A DNA stretch of 64,000 nt from Chloroflexota bacterium (GTDB lineage Bacteria > Chloroflexota > Anaerolineae > Anaerolineales > Villigracilaceae): positions 1 through 64,000 of the forward strand of contig JAAENC010000679.1 in NCBI GenBank assembly GCA_024224815.1, given 5' to 3'. The notes under the pieces are model-generated. The model made no database searches. It was not told the origin of the DNA and worked only from the letters and a program-made list of their open reading frames with translations. Of this stretch, positions 33,685 to 41,544 are shown piece by piece. Within the stretch, counting starts at the first letter, position 1, and every line of letters starts with the position of its first letter. The translations under genes and the position numbers were made by a program.

Positions 33685-34104
33685 TCAATCTGCTAAGACA
33701 CGCATCAAGATCCGCCGCTGATGTGGACGCGACCGATGCTCAAAAAGATAAACACCCTGCCATTGTCCCAATGAAAGATCGCCATTATCAACGGGAATCG
33801 TTAAACTAACATCGGTCACCATTGAACGAATATGAGAAGTCGCATCATCTGGGCCTTCAAGGGTATGCGTATACCATCTTTCACCTTCTGGAGCCAGTTT
33901 TTCCATAAAAGTTTCCAAATCTCCACGTGCAGATGGATCCCAGCTTTCGGTGATAAGCAAAGATGCGCTCGTGTGTTGTAAAAAGAGATAACACATCCCT
34001 TCATCCACTTGCCATTCGCGCAATTGCGCGCGGATTTCAGAGGTCACTTCGTAAAGACCTTTGCCAGATGTACGGACTTCGAGGGTGGTTTTATGCCAGT
34101 TCAT
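33685..34104 (-). CDS. YjbQ family protein (UPF0047)
   Basis: A 139-residue protein with the complete family pattern: GKGLYEVTSEIRAQL near the start, LFLQHTSASLLITE with the conserved His (about 47), HTLEGPDDATSHIRS with further His residues, and GQWQGVYLFEHRSRPHQRR at the end. Members form compact trimers and have weak thiamine-phosphate-synthase-like activity; the true role is unsettled. It is monocistronic, convergent with the CPBP gene. Confidence 0.9.
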   Translation of the reverse strand: MNWHKTTLEVRTSGKGLYEVTSEIRAQLREWQVDEGMCYLFLQHTSASLLITESWDPSARGDLETFMEKLAPEGERWYTHTLEGPDDATSHIRSMVTDVSLTIPVDNGDLSLGQWQGVYLFEHRSRPHQRRILMRVLAD

Positions 34105-34172
34105 GAGGATATTTTACCTGATAAGATTTTTCCCAGAAGATAGCAAAAAAACTTCTTCCTACAGCAATCATT

Positions 34173-34838
34173 TCATGGTATGGAAGTTGCTGTCGGTATG
34201 GCTGAAAGGACAATCAATGGCGGTTCTTCTAGCCGCACCGTTCTCCAATCAAGATGTGCACTGAGTTGCTCACGGATTACTTTCAGTGATCCATCATAAA
34301 ACATTTCTTGTATTTCTGGCGGAAATAATCGTTGAATGTTGGCATCCCGTGTAGAACCATACCTAACCGTTTCTATACTTTTAATAGAACCATCTAATTC
34401 TAAGTGAATCACAGCTGGCCTAATTGCACGCCCATTACCTAAACATATTGCTTCAATAAATAAATTTTGACTAGAGTGCCCCAAAATAACCCATTCACAT
34501 AGAATATATTCAGGCAATTCTCTTGGGAGAATATTTTTTGCTAATTCCGTCTGATATTCCTGCCATCTTTCCACTTGATTCGCATCTGGTGTAATCCTGA
34601 GAGTGTAAGGTGTCTGTGTTGGGTATGGGGAAGGAGTTGAGAGCGTAATGGTAGGCGTGGCTTCTTGTGTAGTAGTGGGCAGAGCCGCCTGAGTAAGGGC
34701 TATTTTTGTTTGTACAACAACAATGGCTGTGTTTTGTATCTCCGTCATGTTGATGGCTGGGGTGTTTTGTTCTGGTGTGCAAGCCGTCAATATTATGACA
34801 AAGAACATGATAAACGAAAAGAATTTATACTTTTTCAT
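34173..34838 (-). CDS. small lipoprotein of unknown function
   Basis: A 221-residue protein. The ATG at 34838 follows GGGAGAAAT and yields a clean lipoprotein signal peptide ending FVIILTAC. A longer open frame begins at 34955 but would hide the signal. A Thr/Pro-rich linker (about 60-85, with TPSPYPTQTPYTLRITP) leads to a C-terminal domain with LPEYILCEWVILGHSSQNLFIEAICLG. No family was recognised. It is probably surface-exposed. Confidence 0.65.
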   Translation of the reverse strand: MKKYKFFSFIMFFVIILTACTPEQNTPAINMTEIQNTAIVVVQTKIALTQAALPTTTQEATPTITLSTPSPYPTQTPYTLRITPDANQVERWQEYQTELAKNILPRELPEYILCEWVILGHSSQNLFIEAICLGNGRAIRPAVIHLELDGSIKSIETVRYGSTRDANIQRLFPPEIQEMFYDGSLKVIREQLSAHLDWRTVRLEEPPLIVLSAIPTATSIP

Positions 34839-34967
34839 ATTTCTCCCTTGAAGGTTTATCTTAAATACTGAAAAGAAATTTCTACGCAGAAATGTCATAT
34901 TGATTCTAATACAAAACACAGCAATTTGAGAATGATTTATCTTGCAAGTGAGCAATGCAATTCAAGG

Positions 34968-34973
34968 TAAAAT
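34968..34973 (+). promoter_or_regulatory. TAAAAT placed 7 bp before ATG (leaderless)
   Basis: TAAAAT lies exactly 7 bp before the ATG at 34981, the same geometry as the esterase gene at 23071. No ribosome-binding site is present. Confidence 0.45.
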
Positions 34974-34980
34974 CTACCCC

Positions 34981-35586
34981 ATGTCTAAAATCAAAGAATC
35001 CCCTCTCCTTTCCTTTCTTCTAGCCCTTTTCGCCATTATCGTGATGACCTTCTTTGGCCCCGAAGAAGCAACTCTTGGTCCCAGTGTGCGGCTTGTCTAT
35101 TTGCACGGGGCTTGGGTTATGACCGCAGAGCTTTTATTTACCCTTGCCGGCCTAGCCGGGTTATTCGCTCTGATTACAAAAAAAGACATTTTCCATCGCT
35201 GGTCAGCCGCTCTTGGTCGTAGTGGGATTTTTTATTGGATCACTTATCTCCCCCTCTCGCTGCTTGCAATGCAAGCCAATTGGAACGGGCTTTTTCTCGC
35301 CGAGCCACGCTTCCGTTTTGCAATGACATTTGCCATTGTCGGATTATTGCTTCAAATCGGTTTATGGATTCTTGAGATCAACTGGCTCACAGCTACAGCC
35401 AATATCCTCTTCATCGCCGCACTCCGCTATATTTTCGCTACTGCCGAAAATATCATGCACCCGCCTCCTTCTCCCATATTTAATTCCGGCAACTGGACAA
35501 TTATCGGCTTTTTTGTTGGGCTAAACTTGCTCGCATGGGTTTCGGCTTACTTCGTTACTCGTTTTTTCCTCTCTAAAGCAGAATAA
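34981..35586 (+). CDS. polytopic membrane protein of unknown function
   Basis: A 201-residue protein with six hydrophobic segments. The start contains LLSFLLALFAIIVMTFFGPEE and RLVYLHGAWVMTAELLFT. The sequence has the size and layout of a compact membrane-bound subunit, but no family was recognised. The leaderless-type promoter supports the ATG at 34981 over the upstream TTG at 34942. It precedes the MFS gene by 14 bp, so the two are likely cotranscribed. Confidence 0.65.
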   Translation: MSKIKESPLLSFLLALFAIIVMTFFGPEEATLGPSVRLVYLHGAWVMTAELLFTLAGLAGLFALITKKDIFHRWSAALGRSGIFYWITYLPLSLLAMQANWNGLFLAEPRFRFAMTFAIVGLLLQIGLWILEINWLTATANILFIAALRYIFATAENIMHPPPSPIFNSGNWTIIGFFVGLNLLAWVSAYFVTRFFLSKAE

Positions 35587-35600
35587 TCTCTGATATTCCT

Positions 35601-36752
35601 ATGCAACTAGCTCTATTTGCTTTTATTCGCACTATCTTTAATACTGCCTATCGCATGGCATATCCCTTCTTGGGAGTCTTTGCCCGCGCGCTCGGCGTAG
35701 AGCTTGAAACCATGTCGCTTGCTCTTACTGTTCGCTCTATCGGCGGCGGAATTATCCCCTTCATTGCCCCTCTTTCAGACAGTCGCGGACGAAAATTCGG
35801 GATGCTCTTAGGCGTGGGCCTTTTCACACTTAGCATGGGAATTGTCGTCATCTTTCCAACCTTCCCCGCCCTTTTTGCCTCGATGTTTTTCGCCACCCTC
35901 GCAAAATATATTTTTGACCCCGCCATGCAAGCCTATCTTGGCGACCGCACACCCTACGAGCAGCGCGGGCGCGTCCTAGCAATCACAGAACTAGGCTGGT
36001 CCCTTGCCTTCATCCTCGGCATCCCGCTAATGGGATTTCTCATTTCTCGTAATGGATGGATGTCTCCTTTTCCTCTTCTCGCAATTCTGGGATTATTGAC
36101 TTTCATCCTCATATTCTTCCAAATCCCCAACGACGAAACAAACGTGCTTCAACCTGCTACCACCCGAGCAAATTTCCGGCGCGTCTTTAGCCACATCCCC
36201 GCAATGGCAGGACTCAGCATTGGTCTATGGGCAACAGTCGGAAACGAAATCGTTAATCTTGTTTTCGGCATCTGGCTCGAAGATTCTTTTGGGTTAAAAA
36301 TTGCTGCCCTAGGCGCATCTGCCGCAGTGATCGGCTTCTCAGAACTTGGCGGCGAAGGGCTGGTTGCCCTTTTTGCCGATAAACTGGGAAAGGAACGCGC
36401 TGTCGGTTTTGGGCTAGCAGCCAACTCAGTCGCCGCATTGCTTTTGCCTTTTCTCGGGCAAAGTACCTTTGGCGCATTACTCGGACTTTTCTTCTTCTAT
36501 ATCACCTTTGAATTTACCCTCGTCAGCATTGTCCCGATGATGACCGAAGTAATGCCCTCTGCTCGAGCCACATTAATGGCCTTTAACGTAGCCGCCCTCT
36601 CTTTAGGCCGCGCTATCGGTGCGCCTTTGGGAACTTTTCTCTACCGCTTTGGTTTCTCTTTTGTCGTTGTAGGAGCAATACTTTTCAATATCATTGCAAT
36701 TTTGGCTTTGCGAAAAATGAAAGAGTCGTCCAAATCAAATCAATTAGTTTGA
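35601..36752 (+). CDS. MFS transporter
   Basis: A 383-residue transporter with 12 predicted helices. Motif A is SDSRGRKFGMLLG (about 57-69). An equivalent in the second half is ADKLGKERAVGFGLA. A GxLxxRxG-like segment, PLGTFLYRFGFSF, lies near the end. The substrate is unknown; the family includes drug and sugar efflux proteins. It is unlike the MFS protein at 221 and lacks the repeat-derived insertion. It forms a likely operon with the preceding membrane protein and the following methyltransferase. Confidence 0.85.
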   Translation: MQLALFAFIRTIFNTAYRMAYPFLGVFARALGVELETMSLALTVRSIGGGIIPFIAPLSDSRGRKFGMLLGVGLFTLSMGIVVIFPTFPALFASMFFATLAKYIFDPAMQAYLGDRTPYEQRGRVLAITELGWSLAFILGIPLMGFLISRNGWMSPFPLLAILGLLTFILIFFQIPNDETNVLQPATTRANFRRVFSHIPAMAGLSIGLWATVGNEIVNLVFGIWLEDSFGLKIAALGASAAVIGFSELGGEGLVALFADKLGKERAVGFGLAANSVAALLLPFLGQSTFGALLGLFFFYITFEFTLVSIVPMMTEVMPSARATLMAFNVAALSLGRAIGAPLGTFLYRFGFSFVVVGAILFNIIAILALRKMKESSKSNQLV

Positions 36753-36777
36753 TTTTATAATTCTGGAAATCTAATAT

Positions 36778-37374
36778 ATGTTTCTTCAAATTCTTTTCAT
36801 CATTTTATATATCGTAGCAATTCTTTCGTTGATCTACGGCCTATGGATGATTGTCCCCTTTTTCTATCGCTTGCCCTGGGTGCCAACAGCAAAAGATCGT
36901 GCACGAAGAGCCTTGAAAATGGTCGATTTGAAACCCAACGAGTTACTCTACGATCTTGGGGCGGGAGATGGGCGTATCCTTTTTATGGCAGCAAAAGAGT
37001 TTGGGGCGCGAGCTATTGGCATCGAGGCGAGTCCTTTGCAGTATGCCTTTACGTGGCTGAGAATTTTCTTTAAAGGCAGGCACCCTTTCGGGCACAGGCA
37101 AGCCCAAATCCAGGTGCGACACGAGAATTTCTTCCAAACCGATTTGAGTGATGCCGATGTTATTTTTGCTTATCTCACCCCCAAACTAACGATCCGCTTT
37201 CAAGATGATTTGGCGAAAAAACTAAAACCTGGCGCACGCGTAATAGCTGTCGCATTTGATTTTCCTGATTGGAAGCCAAGTGATTTTGATGAGAGATATT
37301 TGCTTTTCACCTATGATATGCCACCCCAAAAGGGCGGGATGGCTGCATATTTAGCGGAAAAAGAAGATTTTTGA
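36778..37374 (+). CDS. membrane-anchored SAM-dependent methyltransferase
   Basis: A 198-residue protein. The N-terminal helix (about 3-25) is hydrophobic. The methyltransferase core has LLYDLGAGDGRILFMAAK (motif I, about 58-75), AIGIEASP with the acidic residue that binds the ribose, and ADVIFAYLTPKL (motif IV). The fold resembles the L11/PrmA-like and class I lysine methyltransferases. The substrate is unknown; the membrane anchor suggests a protein or lipid target near the membrane. It is the last gene before the remnant-rich edge of the island. Confidence 0.78.
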   Translation: MFLQILFIILYIVAILSLIYGLWMIVPFFYRLPWVPTAKDRARRALKMVDLKPNELLYDLGAGDGRILFMAAKEFGARAIGIEASPLQYAFTWLRIFFKGRHPFGHRQAQIQVRHENFFQTDLSDADVIFAYLTPKLTIRFQDDLAKKLKPGARVIAVAFDFPDWKPSDFDERYLLFTYDMPPQKGGMAAYLAEKEDF

Positions 37375-37447
37375 AATTTGCCTAAAGAAACCCAAAAACA
37401 TAGAGAAAATTAATAGTAGAAAACCCGCTTAATGGTAGACTCTCAGC

Positions 37448-37561
37448 ATGAAATCTACCGCTATAGCACATCCAAATATCGCATTGGCTAAGTAATCACA
37501 AGCGACAACAATATATGGTGAGAGCTAGGCTGGTTATATCTGTATATGGGACTTGAAGTAA
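37448..37561 (+). repeat. direct repeat, left copy (mvaD-like head fragment)
   Basis: Bases 37451-37561 align without gaps with 58380-58490 over 111 bp, with about 12 differences counted by eye. The copy begins ATGAAATCTACC and reads MKSTAIAHPNIALAK then stop. This resembles the N-terminus of mevalonate diphosphate decarboxylase (normally followed by YWGK). The rest is non-coding. Both copies share the same break point after LAK, so the repeat existed in this form before it was duplicated. Confidence 0.75.
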
Positions 37562-37626
37562 CAGAGGGCGTGAATCTTGATCGATTACATGCCCTTTTCT
37601 TATTCGCATTTACAGATGAGGGGACT

Positions 37627-37850
37627 CTACCTCGTCTCAGTCACCTTCGAGATCGTCCTTGGCTGTTCAGTGTCATAGCCTTTTGCCAAGGTCAAATGGT
37701 AGGCAAATAACTGTGCAGGGATGATCCCGACAATTGGGGTAAGCCATTCGGGGATTTTCTCAGGAATTGGGATGGCGATTTCTGCCAATTCCAACGCTGA
37801 AAGAGAGTTGGAGATAATGATGAGCTCTGCTCGCAAGTCCTTTTTGAGAG
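37627..37850 (-). pseudogene. 3' fragment of an SIS-domain sugar isomerase
   Basis: A minus-strand frame ends EWLTPIVGIIPAQLFAYHLT, then LAKGYDTEQPRTI, the C-terminal signature of GlmS/AgaS-type SIS proteins. Upstream it fuses in a different frame to a corrinoid-protein fragment. Only about 70 residues remain, so it cannot be functional. Confidence 0.7.
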
Positions 37851-38150
37851 TGTAGCAGCCTGGCTGGCATCCTTAGCGAAGCCATCGGCGCTGATCTGTT
37901 CAGCGTAGGCGGCCGTGACAGGAGCGCCACCAACGATAATCTTGACCTTGTCACGCAAACCGGCTTTCGCAATTGCGTCAATGGTTGTTCCCATCGAAGG
38001 CATGGTGGTGGTCAGCAAAGCCGAAAGGCCAATGATGTCTGTATCATCCGTCATCGCTTCAACAAATTTACTTGGGAACACATCAATGCCTAAGTCAACG
38101 ACATCAAAACCAGCGCCTTCCATCATCATCCCGGCCAGGCAAGCCAACCG
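37840..38150 (-). pseudogene. internal fragment of a corrinoid (B12-binding) protein
   Basis: It reads GMMMEGAGFDVVDLGIDVFP, IIGLSALLTTTMPSMGTTID and VKIIVGGAPVTAAYAEQISADG. It is closely related to the second half of the intact corrinoid protein at 48015-48656. The first half, including the DxHxxG cobalt-binding motif, is missing. It is fused upstream to a lactate-permease fragment and downstream, with a frameshift, to the SIS fragment. Confidence 0.8.
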
Positions 38151-38394
38151 TACTAGATCCAACAAATATCTTTGCTGGAGCGATCATGCTGCCCAGCGAA
38201 CCACTAGCCGTTTGAGCTGCTATCATAACCGTAGGGCTTAGCTTCAAAAATACAGCAATGCTCTCTTGCAATGAGGCAAAGAGCTCATTTGAATTGTTGT
38301 TGCTTCCTGTGGCAAATGCACCTAATATGCCGATAAAAGGTGAAATAATTGGAAACACCTTCCTCAACGCTTTACTAAAACCCTCCGCCAGCAA
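38150..38394 (-). pseudogene. 3' fragment of an L-lactate permease (LctP family)
   Basis: It reads ALRKVFPIISPFIGILGAFA, TGSNNNSNELF and AQTASGSLGSMIAPAKIFVG. This matches the conserved late region of LctP lactate permeases (GAFxTGSNTNSN, QTAGGxxGSxIAPxK). The frame ends just after the junction with the corrinoid fragment. The membrane-spanning N-terminal part is absent. Confidence 0.75.
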
Positions 38395-38447
38395 TAACAG
38401 ATTTAGATAGAGTGGTCATATAGAAAATTTGCGATCAGGAAAAGGGA

Positions 38448-39815
38448 TTAGGCACGCGATAACTGGCGGGGAAGAGAGATATCTGTCTCCACGATCTTGT
38501 GCATTAATTGTAAGTGCAATTCATCTCGAAGAGATCGGTTGGCAGGATCGTCCCACAGATTATGTTCTTCGTGGGGGTCTTCCTGCAAATCAAATAATTC
38601 GCCGTATTCCTGTCCGGAGTAGGTTGTCAAACGATAACGTTTGGTGACCAGTGTGCGCATTTTGAAACCCAGGTAATCCTCATCCATTTCGACCAATGCA
38701 GATGTGTTGGTCGCAGTATTTTCTCCGGTCAACACGGGGACAAGACTCCTACCAGGCCACGCAGAGGGCGCGTCCAGCGCTTCAGGATTAGCAGGGATAG
38801 GGCCTTCAGGGATGGGGACATCAGCAATATCCAATAAGGTAGGAGCAAAGTCCAAAAGGCTCACAACTCCTTCATGAAGGGAGTCTGAGGGCACCTTTCC
38901 AGGCCAGCTTATCAGGAAGGGAACGCGGATCACACTATCGAGGTGATAAGGTCCTTTCCCCCACATACCATGATCTCCCAATGCTTCGCCATGATCAGAC
39001 ATAAATATAACAACCGTATTTTCTTCCAATCCATTCGCGCGCAAGGCACCCATTACCCGTCCTACCTGATCATCGAGCATCTCAATCAGGCCAAAGTAAT
39101 GTGCTGCGCATTCAGCGTAATATGGCGTGGTAGTGCTCATAGGCTGGCTATGATTACCGCTGGTTCGAATAGGCGTATCGTACATCTGATGAAAATGCGG
39201 GGGTAGATCATCGTACTCGCCTGCATGGCCAAGCGGAGGCGGCACATCTTTAGGATCATAACTGTAGCAGTAGGGGGCAGGCGGCGCAAAGGGTGGATGG
39301 GGTTCCTGAATGCTACACATCAACATAAAGGGACGACTTTCTCCCGTCTGTTGGGCTGAACCTGCTGTATTCAGGAATTCGATGCTGCGATCTGCTATCC
39401 AGGTTACGGGATGGAATTCTGCAGGCAAGGCCCATTTATAAGAGCTGCGATTAAACAATTCGGATGCCGGGCTGGACGACTCTAAGACTGTTTGTTCATG
39501 AAATAATTTGGCAGATTCAGGATGCTCTTGTTCTAGCCACTGCAGGTAGTGTCCATAGGAATTATGCCCATGCCCATTAGCATAGTCTACGCTTTCAAGG
39601 CCGTAGAAGGGAGTTGGCAAATCAGTAATCGTTCCATTCAGCCATAACGGGCGGCATTCGGGGTATTCTGAAGGATTAACTTCGTTCAGGGGGACGCCCT
39701 TTGGCGGGGCAGAGTTATGCAGGTGGATCTTACCTGCGCAATATGTGTGATACCCAACCCGACGTAGTGCTTCCGTAAAAGTTGGAATGTTAGGGTCAAG
39801 AGGGATACCGTTCAT
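38448..39815 (-). pseudogene. sulfatase lacking its N-terminal active-site region
   Basis: The 455-residue frame matches arylsulfatases from NGIPLDPNIPTFTEALRRVG through MSDHGEALGDHGMWGKGPYH to the C-terminal TYSGQEYGELFDLQEDPHEE. Sulfatases normally have about 70-90 more residues in front, including the metal-binding DD pair and the CxPSR segment whose Cys becomes formylglycine. Here the similarity starts abruptly at RHRVRMNGIP, and upstream codons run into a stop and another gene fragment. It could still be transcribed but should not hydrolyse sulfate esters. Confidence 0.75.
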
Positions 39816-39991
39816 GCGGACGCGATGGCGTTGACCTGCTCTTGCACGCGAGCATTAAGTTTTTTTGGCGTAGCATACAACCCGGCATCTAAAAGTTGGG
39901 TTTGTGCGTTTAAATGGCGGGATGTTGGGGTCTGGATGATGCCCTTAAATACCCCGCAAGCCAAAAACACACGCGGGCGGCGGCCTTCCAT
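39812..39991 (-). CDS. 59-codon open frame, possible DUF1638-like fragment
   Basis: This minus-strand frame starts ATG at 39991 and contains RPRVFLACGVFKGI and LLDAGLYATPKKLNARVQEQ, then stops in an ATGA overlap with the sulfatase frame. The pattern resembles the beginning of DUF1638 proteins, which often sit with corrinoid methyltransferases. The last residues come from sulfatase DNA read in another frame, so it is probably a truncated gene joined to the truncated sulfatase. The start lies 22 bp after the methyltransferase gene stop. Confidence 0.4.
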   Translation of the reverse strand: MEGRRPRVFLACGVFKGIIQTPTSRHLNAQTQLLDAGLYATPKKLNARVQEQVNAIASA

Positions 39992-40012
39992 CTGAAAGTT
40001 GCCTTTATTTAT

Positions 40013-40876
40013 TTATTTTTTCTTGCGTTTGCGGAATTCCTTGATCCAGTGCATCCCGTATTCGTCACGACCGAGAGCAAGGTCTGCGGCGAGGGCCGTG
40101 GTGCGGATCTCGGTGACCATCGGGTTGGCGATAGGACAGGTTAGTCCGGCGTGAATGGCCATGGCCATATAGGCGGCGTTGACGTATTTACGATCGGGGA
40201 TGCCAAAAGAGACGTTGCTGGAGCCCATAGTGATATTGACGCCGTATTTTTCGACAATAAGTTTGACCGCATTGAGGGTCAGTGCTCCGGCGAGGTGGTC
40301 AGCGCCCATGGTCATGGCGAGTGGATCGATAACGATATCTTCAATGGCTATGCCCATGCCGGTAGCGCGTTCGATGATCTTGTCAGCGACTTCGAGTCTG
40401 CCTTCTGCTGTTTTGGGGATGCCGCTATCGGAGATGCACAGGCCGATCACGGCTGCACCATATTCTTTGGCGAGAGGCAGAACAGCTTCGAGTGATTTTT
40501 CTTCGCCATTGACCGAGTTGATGAGCGCCTTGCCGGGGTAAACCTTGAGGGCAGCTTCGAGGGCTTCGGGGTTGGCCGTGTCGATACAAAGTGGCACATC
40601 GACCACATCCATGACTTCTTTCATCAGTTGCGGGAGAAGCTCAACTTCATTTGCACCAGGAACACCGGCGTTGACATCCAAAACAGTGGAGCCAGCTTTG
40701 ACCTGATTAACTGCGTCATCGCGGATCAGGTCAAAATTACCGGCTTCTAGAGCGGCTAAAACGGCCTTGCGCCCAGTCGGATTGATACGCTCACCAATAA
40801 TAACCGTGGGCAAATCACGTGAAATTTCAACAATATTTTCATTAATTGTTACTATCGTTTTTAAAGCTACATTCAT
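40013..40876 (-). CDS. methyltetrahydrofolate:corrinoid methyltransferase (MtgA/AcsE-like)
   Basis: A 287-residue TIM-barrel pterin-binding protein. The motifs are VIIGERINPTGRKAVLAALE (about 20-39), GSTVLDVNAGVPG, PLCIDTANPEALEAAL, ALINSVNGEEK and TMGSSNVSFGIPDR near the end. These distinguish MeTHF-corrinoid methyltransferases from dihydropteroate synthase. It moves a methyl group between a corrinoid protein and tetrahydrofolate. Together with the corrinoid protein at 48015 and the UroD-like protein at 54128 it completes a three-part methyl-transfer system. Confidence 0.9.
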   Translation of the reverse strand: MNVALKTIVTINENIVEISRDLPTVIIGERINPTGRKAVLAALEAGNFDLIRDDAVNQVKAGSTVLDVNAGVPGANEVELLPQLMKEVMDVVDVPLCIDTANPEALEAALKVYPGKALINSVNGEEKSLEAVLPLAKEYGAAVIGLCISDSGIPKTAEGRLEVADKIIERATGMGIAIEDIVIDPLAMTMGADHLAGALTLNAVKLIVEKYGVNITMGSSNVSFGIPDRKYVNAAYMAMAIHAGLTCPIANPMVTEIRTTALAADLALGRDEYGMHWIKEFRKRKKK

Positions 40877-40899
40877 TTTCTACTCCTGTCGTGGCATTC

Positions 40900-41535
40900 T
40901 CATAAAATTCCTGCCCCATTCTTCACAAAACCTTCTATGACGTGTTTCGTGACCTCGTGTTCAAACATACGTTCCAGAACATTAAAAGGGAGTGTAATAT
41001 GTGCTGCACCAGATAAATATGCCTGCATTGCTTCTTGAGGACTTTTTATACTTGCGGCGATTATTGAAGTAGTACTATCTCCTAAAACTGCAGCCACATC
41101 TGAGGTCAAAGCTAACCCATCTCCCAACAAGCGTGATGCACGATTCACATAGATTGCAACATATGTTGCTCCTACTTCTTTTGCCAATAAAGCCTGCAAC
41201 ACACTAAACACAGCAGTAATGCAAATTTTTTGCTCTGCGCCCAATGCTTTCACAGCAGGAAAACTACTTGCCAAAGGAGGAATTTTTACTACTAATGAAC
41301 TTCCTACTATTTCTTTTGCTAACTTAGCCTCTCTAACAATTTCTTTCCAACCAGTTTGATGTGGTTGATAGAAAATTTCGGCAAACCCCAAATTAGAAAT
41401 TTTATGAAGTGTTTCGCTTACCTTTAGTGGTTCTTTCGCCATTAGGAGCGGGTTAGTTGTAACCCCTCCTAGTACACCCCAGTCATTTGCTTTTTTTATT
41501 TCTTCCAAATTTGCTGTGTCTAAATATATAGTCAT
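40900..41535 (-). CDS. fsa: fructose-6-phosphate aldolase / transaldolase-like protein
   Basis: A 211-residue enzyme of the short TalC/FSA group. It starts TIYLDTANLEEIKKANDWGV and continues GGVTTNPLLMAKE. SLVVKIPP carries the Schiff-base Lys (about 85), and ITAVFSVLQALLAKEVGATYVAIYV is followed by GRI-like residues. The class makes or splits ketose phosphates through dihydroxyacetone, hydroxyacetone or glyceraldehyde-3-phosphate. Its position right behind the general PTS genes suggests action on a PTS-imported sugar phosphate. It lies 9 bp after ptsI. Confidence 0.88.
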   Translation of the reverse strand: MTIYLDTANLEEIKKANDWGVLGGVTTNPLLMAKEPLKVSETLHKISNLGFAEIFYQPHQTGWKEIVREAKLAKEIVGSSLVVKIPPLASSFPAVKALGAEQKICITAVFSVLQALLAKEVGATYVAIYVNRASRLLGDGLALTSDVAAVLGDSTTSIIAASIKSPQEAMQAYLSGAAHITLPFNVLERMFEHEVTKHVIEGFVKNGAGIL

Positions 41536-41544
41536 ATCAAAAAG

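Noticed and set aside
34942-34980. TTG start extending the membrane protein at 34981
   Set aside because: The extension would overlap the TAAAAT element, and the ATG at 34981 gives a normal N-terminus.
37448-37561. CRISPR or IS terminal repeat
   Set aside because: There are only two distant copies, no regular spacers, no inverted orientation and no transposase frame.
40013-40876. Dihydropteroate synthase (folP)
   Set aside because: The barrel motifs (GERINPTGRK, GSSNVSFG) and the lack of folate genes fit a methyl-THF:corrinoid methyltransferase better.
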